Below, piece by piece: positions 1 to 8,002 of a DNA stretch of 64,000 nt. Position numbers and translations under genes: made by a program. Position 1 is the stretch's first letter. Each line of letters begins with the position of its first letter. The stretch comes from Clostridia bacterium (GTDB lineage: Bacteria; Bacillota; Clostridia; Oscillospirales; Acutalibacteraceae): the NCBI GenBank assembly GCA_017428525.1, contig JAFRQQ010000020.1, positions 204,278-268,277 on the forward strand. The letters are read 5' to 3'. Under the pieces are notes generated by a model. It did not search any database and was not told where the DNA came from. It saw only the letters and a program-made list of their open reading frames with translations.

Positions 1-188
1 ATCGCGATCGAAACGCCCTCGGTGCGGATGGTGACGAACTTCTCGACGTCCGCATAGGTGTAGCCGCCCGCGCGCCCGCTCACGCGCACCGTGACGGAAT
101 CAATGCTCGTTGCGGCGAACGCCTGCAGCGGAAGCAGGCTCAGCAGGAGCGCTGCCATGACCAGCGCAAGGATCTTTTTCAGTTTCAT
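1..188 (-). CDS. secreted protein, N-terminal part only (runs off window)
   Basis: The first 62 residues of a protein whose remainder lies outside the window. The N-terminus has a Lys-rich start, a hydrophobic stretch (roughly residues 7-20) and an AFA-A signal peptidase I site near residue 26, so the product is exported. The mature part begins with a beta-rich stretch containing SIDSVTVRV, which resembles the opening of Ig-like surface domains, but too little remains to name it. The ATG at 188 is preceded by GGGAGG about 8 nt upstream, which fixes the start. It is divergent from the transporter at 377. Confidence 0.7.
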   Translation of the reverse strand, partial: MKLKKILALVMAALLLSLLPLQAFAATSIDSVTVRVSGRAGGYTYADVEKFVTIRTEGVSIA

Positions 189-317
189 AGATTTGTCCTC
201 CCGTGTTGCATCTGATGAATTTGACTGTAGTATACCATAGAATCGGCGGCGTTGCAACCGCAAACCGCGGAATTTGTCCGAAACGCGGATTTTTTTCGTA
301 TTTTCCCTTGCGTCCGG

Positions 318-346
318 TGGACAATTCGCGTAAAATATGCTATAGT
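318..346 (+). promoter_or_regulatory. sigma-A promoter for the CDF transporter gene
   Basis: TGGACA (318-323), 17-bp spacer, TATAGT (341-346) with an extended TGC just before the -10. Transcription would begin near 353, downstream of an ATG at 347, which supports the GTG at 377 as the real start. Confidence 0.65.
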
Positions 347-376
347 ATGAAAAAACAAAAGCGGGAGGTGCGGGGC

Positions 377-979
377 GTGAAGCGAACTGCGCTGGCTGCG
401 GTCGTCGCAGGCGCCGCCGTCAATTTTCTGCTGTTTCTGGTAAAGCTCTATGTCGGGGTCGCGACCAATTCGCTTTCCGTCTACTGCGACGCGGTCAACA
501 ATCTCGGCGATACCTTCGCCTGCGGCGTGGCCGTGCTGGGCTTCGCGCTGAGCCGCCGGCTGGACGCCCGTCGTGCGGGGCGGGAGCAGAGCCTTGCCAC
601 CTTTGTGATCAGCATCGTCATCGCCGTGACCGGCTTTTATTTCGTCTATAACGGGCTCGAGCGGCTGCTCTATCCCCTGCCGATCTCCTATTCCGCGGGC
701 TACGCGGCGGTCATCGCCGCCACGATCGCGGTCAAGCTCCTGCTCGCGCTGCTCTTTCATCGCGCCGGCAAAGCGTCGCCCTCGCCGGTGCTGCGCGCGC
801 TGGTGCTCGACAGCATGCTGGACTGCTTCATTACGCTGTTCGCCCTGATGGGGCTGTTCCTGATCGTCCGCGTCCGTTTTGCGGCGGACGGGGTGTTCGC
901 CATTCTCTGCGGCGCCGCCGTCACGGTTTCCGCCGTGCGCGCCGTTATTGCCGAGGCGAGGTATCTGATCAATGAATAA
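377..979 (+). CDS. short cation diffusion facilitator (CDF)-type metal transporter
   Basis: Predicted inner-membrane cation efflux protein of 200 residues. Transmembrane segment 2 carries DAVNNLGD (Asp38, Asn42, Asp45) and segment 5 carries DSMLD (Asp145, Asp149), the two halves of the CDF metal site. About six hydrophobic segments follow in the CDF order. The cytoplasmic C-terminal domain usual in this family (total about 300 residues) is absent. GTG at 377 was chosen over the in-frame ATG at 347 because GGGAGG lies 8 nt before it and the promoter -10 overlaps the ATG. The metal cannot be told from sequence. It lies 40 bp before the phosphoesterase gene and may share its transcript. Confidence 0.75.
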   Translation: MKRTALAAVVAGAAVNFLLFLVKLYVGVATNSLSVYCDAVNNLGDTFACGVAVLGFALSRRLDARRAGREQSLATFVISIVIAVTGFYFVYNGLERLLYPLPISYSAGYAAVIAATIAVKLLLALLFHRAGKASPSPVLRALVLDSMLDCFITLFALMGLFLIVRVRFAADGVFAILCGAAVTVSAVRAVIAEARYLINE

Positions 980-1019
980 TTATAACAGGCTATATAGAAA
1001 TTATCAAGGAGTGGAACCA

Positions 1020-2306
1020 ATGGCAAAGAAAGAAAAAGTCAAGAAGACCCCGAAGCAGAGAGCGAAGACGGCGGGCAAGGTGATCGGCATCATCCTGCTG
1101 GTGATCGCGGTGCTTGCCGGCGCGCTTGCGCTGGCCAACTACATCAGCATCCGCGCCAACCGCGCCTTCGTTGAAAACACCCTGCAGCCTGCGGTCTATG
1201 AAAATCAATTGCAGCCGACGCTGGACGCCGACGGCTATTATTCCTTCACCGCGGACCGCGAGCTGAAGGTGATGCAGCTCACGGACATCCACATCGGCGG
1301 CGGCATCATGAGCGTCAAGAAGGACACGATGGCCCTCAACGCCGTTGCGGCAATGGTCACGGCGGAGAAGCCGGATCTCGTGGTCGTCACGGGCGACGTC
1401 GCCTATCCCGTGCCCTTCCAGAGCGGCACGTTCAACAACAAGCTCAGCGCGCAGCTCTTCGCGCAGACGATGGAGAAGCTCGGCGTCTACTGGTGCCTTG
1501 CCTTCGGCAACCATGATACCGAGGCCTATTCCTTCTTCACCCGCGAGGATATCGCGGCGATGTATGAGGATCACGACGCCTATCCGCACTGCCTGTTCCA
1601 GAGCGGCCCGACGGAGGTGGACGGCGTGGGCAACTATGTGATCAACGTGCGCAATTCCGCCGGCAAGATCACGCAGAGCCTGATCATGCTCGATTCCCAT
1701 TCCTACACGGACAACGACTACCTCGGCATCCTCTGGCGCTATGACTGCATCCACAAGGACCAGGTCGACTGGTATGAAAAGCAGCTCGACGCGCTCGCGG
1801 CCGAAAACGGCGGCGAAATGCCGAAATCCCTGCTGTTCTATCACATTCCGATCAAGGAAACGCAGGACGCTTATTATGAGTGGCGCGACAATGACTTCAC
1901 CGACACGGAGAATGTGGAATACGTCTTCGGCAAGGCCGGCGAGCACAAGGTCGTCGTCTATTCGAGCGAGCACAACGAAGGGCTGTTTGACGCGGTTCTG
2001 GCCAAGGGCTCCACGCAGGGTCTGTTCTTCGGCCACGACCATCTGAACAACTTCTCGCTCAAATACAAGGGCATCCCGATGACCTACGGCTACGCGGTGG
2101 ACTATCTGGCCTATGTCGGCATCGCGAAGGTCGGCCTGCAGCGCGGCTGCACGATGATCACCCTCGCGCCGGACGGCAGCTTCACCTATTCGCAGGAGAA
2201 CTACTATCAGGATAAATATCAGCCCGCGCAGGCGAAGGAGCAGGTGGAAATGATCGACCTGAACGAGGACCCGGATTTCGGCCAGAACGCGACGGCGAAA
2301 AAATAA
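1020..2306 (+). CDS. membrane-anchored calcineurin-like metallophosphoesterase
   Basis: A 428-residue protein: a basic cytoplasmic tail, one transmembrane helix (about residues 20-42), then an extracytoplasmic phosphoesterase domain. The dinuclear metal motifs are all visible: QLTDIHIG (Asp-x-His), VVTGDVAYP (Gly-Asp), FGNHD (Gly-Asn-His-Asp), LFYHIP and the C-terminal GHDH. These define the PF00149 superfamily; the substrate (nucleotide, phospholipid or cell-wall phosphate) is not decided. Start at 1020 follows AAGGAG at 8 nt; an upstream ATG at 972 overlaps the previous gene and lacks a site. One of three such enzymes in the window. Confidence 0.85.
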   Translation: MAKKEKVKKTPKQRAKTAGKVIGIILLVIAVLAGALALANYISIRANRAFVENTLQPAVYENQLQPTLDADGYYSFTADRELKVMQLTDIHIGGGIMSVKKDTMALNAVAAMVTAEKPDLVVVTGDVAYPVPFQSGTFNNKLSAQLFAQTMEKLGVYWCLAFGNHDTEAYSFFTREDIAAMYEDHDAYPHCLFQSGPTEVDGVGNYVINVRNSAGKITQSLIMLDSHSYTDNDYLGILWRYDCIHKDQVDWYEKQLDALAAENGGEMPKSLLFYHIPIKETQDAYYEWRDNDFTDTENVEYVFGKAGEHKVVVYSSEHNEGLFDAVLAKGSTQGLFFGHDHLNNFSLKYKGIPMTYGYAVDYLAYVGIAKVGLQRGCTMITLAPDGSFTYSQENYYQDKYQPAQAKEQVEMIDLNEDPDFGQNATAKK

Positions 2307-2320
2307 CGGAAGATACAGCA

Positions 2321-2356
2321 AGCGGCTGTGCCGGATCGGCACAGCCGCTGTTTTTT
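2321..2356. terminator. bidirectional rho-independent terminator
   Basis: Perfect 13-bp stem (2321-2333 with 2337-2349), 3-nt loop, followed by T6 at 2351-2356. It closes the phosphoesterase gene and overlaps the last codons of the convergent SPFH gene. Confidence 0.85.
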
Positions 2357-3425
2357 ATGTCATTTCCTCCGGCCGTTTCGCGCCGCAGGTGCCGCAGAAC
2401 GGGCTGTCGTTGACGCAGCCGCAGTCCGGGCATTTCCATTTTTCGTTCAGATTCAGCGCGCGTTCCTCCTCCCGCTGCCGGATCGACGCCGCCATGCGGT
2501 CAAAGGGATTAACAAACGCCGCCGCTGCGACGCCGCCTCCGCCGGGATTTGCCGCCGCGGTGCGCATCGCATCCGCCTGCGCGCTTGCCAGCGCCGCGCC
2601 TGCCATGGCCGGATCCCGCAGCACTGCGGTCGCCTGCAGCTGCGTGAGCCGCGCCGCGTCCGCATCGGTCAGCCGCAGATAGGTGAGCGCGACGGATTCG
2701 ATCGTCAATCCGCGCATGCCCGCCTGCTGCGCATTCAGCTGCGCCGTGATCTCCGCGCAGAGCGTCGGCACAAGCGCCGGGAATTCCGACGGTCGCATCC
2801 CGTCCGAAAGCCGGTCGCTCAGGACGGTTTGCAGCACCTGCACGAATTCCGCGGTCAGCTGCGGCGCAAGCGTCGCGCGCTCGATCCGGTCGCCGCCGCG
2901 GGGCATGGTGTTGAAAAACAGGAGCGGGTCCGTGATGCGATAGGAGTAAACGCCCGCGAATTCCACGCCGACGTCCGCGTCGTAACCGATGCTGCCGTCA
3001 CGCACGCGGCCGACCGCCGCGCCCTGAAACGGATTGTCAAGGCATTCCTTCGTATTCAGATAATAAACGCGCTGCACCACGGGCGCGTCGCCGCCGAAGG
3101 CGACCCTGCGCCGCACATCCTGCGCGAGCCCCGAAAGAAACTGCGTGGCGCCCGAGCGGGAGTAGACATGCTCGCCGGGCTGATCGCACACGTCGACCGC
3201 CTTGCCCATATCCGTCACGATGGCGCATTGCCCGTCCGCGACCGAAACGATCGAGCCGTCCGTGATGATCTCATCGCTGCCCTGATTGGACGACGCCGCC
3301 GCAGTGCGTTTCCGCCCGCGCACGAGCAGCAGCTCCGCCGGCAGCGCGTCGCAGAAGAAGGCTTCCTTCCACGCATCGCCCAGCGCGCCGCGTACGGACG
3401 CGCTGACAGCCTGAAACAGTCCCAT
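2355..3425 (-). CDS. SPFH/band 7-like protein with C-terminal zinc ribbon
   Basis: 356 residues. The body (about 30-260) resembles bacterial SPFH-domain proteins of the 'virion core protein' type: it starts GLFQAVSASV, with a long region of alternating beta/alpha structure. A Gly/Ala-rich linker (about 275-320) leads to a zinc ribbon near the end: CPDCG and CGTCG, four Cys ready to bind one Zn. Such proteins form oligomeric scaffolds in the cytosol or on membrane; the exact role is unknown. It starts 11 bp after the glmS stop, so the two are co-transcribed. The ribosome site is poor (AAGGGG), suggesting lower expression than glmS. Confidence 0.7.
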   Translation of the reverse strand: MGLFQAVSASVRGALGDAWKEAFFCDALPAELLLVRGRKRTAAASSNQGSDEIITDGSIVSVADGQCAIVTDMGKAVDVCDQPGEHVYSRSGATQFLSGLAQDVRRRVAFGGDAPVVQRVYYLNTKECLDNPFQGAAVGRVRDGSIGYDADVGVEFAGVYSYRITDPLLFFNTMPRGGDRIERATLAPQLTAEFVQVLQTVLSDRLSDGMRPSEFPALVPTLCAEITAQLNAQQAGMRGLTIESVALTYLRLTDADAARLTQLQATAVLRDPAMAGAALASAQADAMRTAAANPGGGGVAAAAFVNPFDRMAASIRQREEERALNLNEKWKCPDCGCVNDSPFCGTCGAKRPEEMT

Positions 3426-3436
3426 GCCGCCGCCCC

Positions 3437-5317
3437 TTATTCCACGGTGACGGATTTGGCGAGGTTGCGCGGCTTATCCACATCCAGGCCGCGTGACACG
3501 CTCAGATAATAACCGAGCAGCTGCAGCGGCACGACCGCGAGGCTCGCCATGAAGTGCGGATCGGTTTTCGGCACATAGACCGTGAAATCCGCCGCGTCCT
3601 CCACGCTGTAATTGCCGTAGCCGGTCAGCCCCATCAGATAAGCGCCGCGCGCCTTGCACTCCACCATGTTGCTCACGGTCTTTTCATAAAGTGCGCTTTG
3701 CGTGAGCACGCCGATGACCAGCGTGCCCTCCTCGATCAGACTGATCGTGCCGTGCTTGAGCTCGCCCGCCGCATAGGCCTCGGAATGCAGATAGCTGATT
3801 TCCTTCATCTTCAGACTGCCTTCCAGGCTGATCGCGTAATCGATGCCGCGGCCGATGAAGAAAGCGTCATGCGCGTTGGAGAATTTCGCCGCAAACCACT
3901 GCAGGCGGTCTTTATCTTCCAGCAGACGCGCGATCTTGTCCGGGATGGTCTCGAGCTCCGTCAGATAATCCGCATAGGCCTGCGCGTCGATTTCCTCACG
4001 CACGCGGGCAAACTGCACGGCCAGCAGATACATCGCCATAAGCTGCGCGGAATAGGCCTTGGTGGTCGCCACGGCGATCTCCGGGCCGGCGACGGTATAA
4101 AAGACGGAATCCGCCTCGCGCGCGATGGAGGAGCCGACGGTGTTGACGATGCCGAGCGTTTTGATGCCCAGGCGCTTGGCCTCGCGCAGCGCGGCAAGGC
4201 TGTCCGCCGTTTCGCCGGACTGTGACACGATGACGACCAGCGCGTCTTTATCAAGCAGCAGACGGCGGTAGCGGAATTCCGACGCGAGCTCCACGCGCAC
4301 GGGAATCGCCGCGAGATCCTCAAAGATATACTGCGCCGCGACGCCCACATGCCAGGCCGACCCGCAGGCGACGATGTGCAGCTGCGACACGCGCCGGATC
4401 TCCTCCTCCGACAGGCCGACGCTGCTCAGATCGATCTCCTTGCCCGTTTCCGTTTCGCGCAGCACGCTGTGGAGCGTATCGCGCACGGCCTTGGGCTGCT
4501 CGTGGATCTCCTTCATCATGAAATGCTCGAAGCCGCCCTTTTCTGCCGCCTCGGCGTCCCATGTGATCGTTGTCAGCTGCTTTTCGACCTGCTCGCCGTC
4601 CAGATTGTAGAAGGCGACGCTGCCGGGGCGCACGCAGGCCATTTCCAGATTGTCGATATAATAGACGCTGCGCGTGCGATTGAGGATCGCGGGCACGTCG
4701 GAGGCGATGAAGCTCTCCCCCTCCGTCACGCCGATGATCATCGGCGAATCCTTGCGCGCAACATAGATCTCGCCCGGGTAATCGCGGAACATCACGGCCA
4801 GCGCGTAGCTGCCGCGCACGCGCACCATGGTTTTCGCCAGCGCGTCGATCGGCCCGATGCCGTATTTTTTATAGTAGTATTCCACCAGCTTGATGGCCAC
4901 TTCCGTGTCTGTTTCGCTGTAGAAGCTGTAGCCGTTCTTGCGCAGCTTTTCCTTGAGCTCCGCATAGTTCTCGATGATGCCGTTGTGCACGCCCACCACG
5001 TCGGAGGGATCCGCGCTGCGGTCGTGATCCTCCGGCGCGCCGGAAACATGCGGATGCGCGTTGCGCTCGCTCGGCTCCCCGTGGGTGGCCCAGCGGGTAT
5101 GGCCGATGCCGACGTTGCCGGCAAGCGCGCGGCCTTCGTCCGTTTTCTCGGCCAGCGCACGCAGACGCCCCTTGGATTTGACGATCTGCACGGGGGCGTC
5201 CCCGTCCCGCACCGCAAGGCCTGCGGAGTCATAGCCGCGGTATTCGAGCTTTGCCAGCCCCTCGAGCAAGATCGGCGCCGCCTTCGCGGGGCCGGTATAG
5301 CCGACGATTCCACACAT
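3437..5317 (-). CDS. glmS: glutamine--fructose-6-phosphate aminotransferase (isomerizing)
   Basis: Makes glucosamine-6-phosphate from fructose-6-phosphate and glutamine, the first step toward UDP-GlcNAc for peptidoglycan. 626 residues, near the family's usual 600-610. Met-Cys start (MCGIVGY) puts the Cys nucleophile of the class II glutaminase domain at position 2; LEYRGYDSAG and the HTRWATHG motif follow. Two SIS sugar-isomerase domains occupy about 290-430 and 460-610 (IVSQSGETADS in the first), and the C-terminus KSVTVE is the canonical GlmS tail. GGAGGATCATTGAT precedes the ATG. The leader is only about 40 nt, too short for a glmS ribozyme. Confidence 0.97.
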   Translation of the reverse strand: MCGIVGYTGPAKAAPILLEGLAKLEYRGYDSAGLAVRDGDAPVQIVKSKGRLRALAEKTDEGRALAGNVGIGHTRWATHGEPSERNAHPHVSGAPEDHDRSADPSDVVGVHNGIIENYAELKEKLRKNGYSFYSETDTEVAIKLVEYYYKKYGIGPIDALAKTMVRVRGSYALAVMFRDYPGEIYVARKDSPMIIGVTEGESFIASDVPAILNRTRSVYYIDNLEMACVRPGSVAFYNLDGEQVEKQLTTITWDAEAAEKGGFEHFMMKEIHEQPKAVRDTLHSVLRETETGKEIDLSSVGLSEEEIRRVSQLHIVACGSAWHVGVAAQYIFEDLAAIPVRVELASEFRYRRLLLDKDALVVIVSQSGETADSLAALREAKRLGIKTLGIVNTVGSSIAREADSVFYTVAGPEIAVATTKAYSAQLMAMYLLAVQFARVREEIDAQAYADYLTELETIPDKIARLLEDKDRLQWFAAKFSNAHDAFFIGRGIDYAISLEGSLKMKEISYLHSEAYAAGELKHGTISLIEEGTLVIGVLTQSALYEKTVSNMVECKARGAYLMGLTGYGNYSVEDAADFTVYVPKTDPHFMASLAVVPLQLLGYYLSVSRGLDVDKPRNLAKSVTVE

Positions 5318-5361
5318 ATCAATGATCCTCCATAATTATTATTTTTGATTATTCTATCTGT

Positions 5362-5390
5362 ATTCTATCATACTTTGCATCATTTCGCAA
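5362..5390 (-). promoter_or_regulatory. sigma-A promoter for glmS
   Basis: Reading the minus strand: TTGCGA (5390-5385), 17-bp spacer, TAGAAT (5367-5362). It gives a leader of about 40 nt before the glmS ATG. Confidence 0.7.
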
Positions 5391-5418
5391 CTAAAAATTG
5401 AAAACCGTCCCGCGCCGG

Positions 5419-8001
5419 TCACTCCGCGCCGTCCTGCGGCAGAGCGTCGCCGACGGTCTGCGTGCGCGTTTTCGCGCGCAGCTCGGCCAGAAAATCGCCG
5501 ATGCGCGCGTGCACGGCGTCGACCTCCTGCTCGAATTCCTTCACCGGGCAGCGCAGCACGCCGAAGCGCACGGCGGAGAGCTGGATCAGGCTGTCGGAGG
5601 AAACGACGCGCACGCGCTCGTTTTTGCCGATTTCGGACACGAGCTTTTCGATATAGACGTCGCCGAGCTCGCGCTCCTTGGTGTAGACGACGTGGATATT
5701 GTGGAAATCGAAGCGCTCGCCGCGATTGCCGGGCACGCGATAGGCGTCAAAGACCAGCACGACCTGCTCCTTGGTGAAGGCGGCGTAGTTGCAGAGGATC
5801 TCCATCAGGCGTTCCCGCGCCGCGGCAAGGTCGGTCTGCGCGAGCTCCCTGAGATCGTCCCAGGCGAAAATGACGTTGTAGCCGTCCACGAGCACCCACT
5901 GCCTCCGCTCTGTTTCCGGCGGCGAATCTTCTGCTGACGCCGGCCGTTTCGGCGCGGCGGGGCGATACAGCTCATACCTGACCGGGCCGAATTCCCGCGC
6001 CATGATCGCCTCAAGCTCCTTGTCGTCGATGTGGAAATTGCGGCGGTTGACCTGCGGCGTATAGGGGATGTCCTTCTCCAGGCAGCTTTCCAGATGCATG
6101 TACTGCGGCACCTCGTTCCATTTGACGAGGAAGCCCGCCCCGTGCGCGCAGAAGACGGAATCCGGCGAATTCTCAAGGTCGCGCTCGGGCTGATAGCCGC
6201 ATGCCGCGATCACCTTTTCGGCGTCCTTGCAAACGTCATAGCCCGCGACGGTGACGCTCAGCTGCCCGCGCCCGCCGGTATAGGCGGCCACCTCGGCGGC
6301 ATAGCCGTTGAGCGCGGTCACGGGCGCGCGGCCGGTCAGCAGGGCAAAGCTCCCCTGCTCCGCCGGCGGGTCGACCTCGCCGCCGCGCAGACGCAGATCG
6401 CTGATCGCCCGCCCGAGCTGCTCATACGGCACCTCCAGACGGAAGGCGTAATACGGCTCGAGCAGGACGGACTTTGCCTGCATCAGCCCCTGCCGCACGG
6501 CGCGATAGGTCGCCTGCCGGAAATCGCCGCCCTCTGTGTGCTTGAGATGGGCGCGCCCGGCGACGAGCGTTATTTTCATGTCGGTGATCGGCGCGCCGGT
6601 CAGCACGCCGAGATGCTCCTTTTCCTGCAGATTCTGCAAAATCAGCCGCTGCCAGTTGCGGTCGAGATCATCCTCCCTGCAGCGCGCGTCAAAGACCACA
6701 CCGGCCCCGCGCGGGAGCGGCTCGAGCAGCAGATGCACCTCCGCGTAATGGCGCAGCGGCTCGTAATGGCCGACGCCCTCCACGCGGTTTTCGATCGTTT
6801 CTTTATAAAGCACCCGTCCGTGATCGATCGTCACATCCAGATCAAAGCGTTCCCGCAGCAGGCTTTTGAGGATCTCCGTCTGCACCTCGCCCATGAGCTC
6901 CACGTGGATCTCCTGCAAAAAGGAATTCCAGCTCACGCGCAACTGCGGATCCTCCTCCTCCAGACTTTTCAGCTTCGGCAGCAGCGTCTTTTCGTCGCAG
7001 CCGGGCGGCGGCGTCACGCGATAGGTCATCACGGGCGTGAGCACGGCGCTGAATTCCGAGCGCTCATAGCCGAGCCCGCTGCCGTTTTCCGTCGCCGTCA
7101 GACCGGCGACCGCGCAGACGGTACCGGCCGGCACGGCCTCCGCCGTTTCGTATTTTGCGCCGCGGCAGACATAGATCCTGCTGATCTTCTCCTGCTGCTT
7201 GCCGACGGCGACCGTATCGCGCACGCGCAGCACGCCGCCGGTGATTTTCATATGCGTCAGGCGCTCGGTTTTCTCGTGGCTGATTTTGAAGACCTTCGCG
7301 CCGAAGACGTCGGGATAGGGTTTTTGCTCGGCATAGCGGGCCAGCGCCTGCAGGAAGGCGTCCACGCCGTCCAGCCGCAGACCGGAGCCGAAAAAGACCG
7401 GAAACATCCGCCGCGTGCGCAGCAGACGCCGGATCTCATCGTCGCCGACCGCGCCGGTTTCCAGAAACGCCTCGAGCGCTGTTTCCGAGCAGGTGGCCAG
7501 CGCCTCGTCCCGCGCGGCGTCATCGTCGCTGAAGTTGACACAGTCCGGCGAAAGCGCTTCGCACAGCTCCTGCAGGATTTCCGTCTGCGTACGGCGGGCA
7601 TAGTCCATCTTCGTGACAAAAATCAGCGTCGGGATCTGATAGAGCGCAAGCAGCCGCCAGAGCGTGCGCGTATGCGCCTGCACGCCGTCGATGCCGCTGA
7701 TGACCATGATCGCATAGTCCAGCACCTGCAGCGTGCGCTCGGTCTCCGCCGAAAAATCCACATGGCCGGGCGTATCCAGAAGCGATACCTGCAGATCGCC
7801 GACCGTGAACGCCGCTTCGCCCGTGAAGATCGTGATGCCCCGCGCGCGTTCGAGCGCATGGGTATCCAGCGCGGTATCGCCGTGATCGACCCGGCCGAGG
7901 GCGCGGCGCGCGCCGGTGCGGTAAAGCATCGCCTCGGCGAGCGTGGTTTTGCCGGCATCCACATGCGCGAGGATGCCGATCACCGTGCGTCGCTCCGTCA
8001 T
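5419..8001 (-). CDS. TetM/EF-G-like ribosomal GTPase fused to a C-terminal NYN (Rae1/YacP-type) nuclease domain
   Basis: 860 residues against about 640 for TetM-type proteins. Residues 1 to about 640 follow the TetM order: G1 AHVDAGKTT, G2 RGIT, G3 DTPGHVDF, G4 TKMD (a variant of NKxD), then EF-G domains II-V. From about residue 699 a NYN/PIN-fold domain begins with VDGYNV (Asp706), FDAY (Asp752), GDVYIE (Asp781) and VSSD (Asp803), so the acidic metal-binding set is intact. Rae1 in Bacillus cuts mRNA in the ribosomal A site, which is where TetM/EF-G proteins bind; joint action is inferred. The ATG at 8001 lies 1 nt after the upstream gene's stop with GAGGAG before it. Tetracycline resistance is not established. 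Confidence 0.85.
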   Translation of the reverse strand: MTERRTVIGILAHVDAGKTTLAEAMLYRTGARRALGRVDHGDTALDTHALERARGITIFTGEAAFTVGDLQVSLLDTPGHVDFSAETERTLQVLDYAIMVISGIDGVQAHTRTLWRLLALYQIPTLIFVTKMDYARRTQTEILQELCEALSPDCVNFSDDDAARDEALATCSETALEAFLETGAVGDDEIRRLLRTRRMFPVFFGSGLRLDGVDAFLQALARYAEQKPYPDVFGAKVFKISHEKTERLTHMKITGGVLRVRDTVAVGKQQEKISRIYVCRGAKYETAEAVPAGTVCAVAGLTATENGSGLGYERSEFSAVLTPVMTYRVTPPPGCDEKTLLPKLKSLEEEDPQLRVSWNSFLQEIHVELMGEVQTEILKSLLRERFDLDVTIDHGRVLYKETIENRVEGVGHYEPLRHYAEVHLLLEPLPRGAGVVFDARCREDDLDRNWQRLILQNLQEKEHLGVLTGAPITDMKITLVAGRAHLKHTEGGDFRQATYRAVRQGLMQAKSVLLEPYYAFRLEVPYEQLGRAISDLRLRGGEVDPPAEQGSFALLTGRAPVTALNGYAAEVAAYTGGRGQLSVTVAGYDVCKDAEKVIAACGYQPERDLENSPDSVFCAHGAGFLVKWNEVPQYMHLESCLEKDIPYTPQVNRRNFHIDDKELEAIMAREFGPVRYELYRPAAPKRPASAEDSPPETERRQWVLVDGYNVIFAWDDLRELAQTDLAAARERLMEILCNYAAFTKEQVVLVFDAYRVPGNRGERFDFHNIHVVYTKERELGDVYIEKLVSEIGKNERVRVVSSDSLIQLSAVRFGVLRCPVKEFEQEVDAVHARIGDFLAELRAKTRTQTVGDALPQDGAE

Positions 8002-8002
8002 C

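Noticed and set aside
5318..5400. glmS ribozyme upstream of glmS
   Set aside because: Leader is too short and no pseudoknot-type structure was seen; only a sigma-A promoter and ribosome site fit.
5419..8001. Calling this a tetracycline-resistance gene
   Set aside because: Sequence resembles TetM only in the GTPase frame; the added NYN domain and variant G4 motif point to a chromosomal factor of other function.
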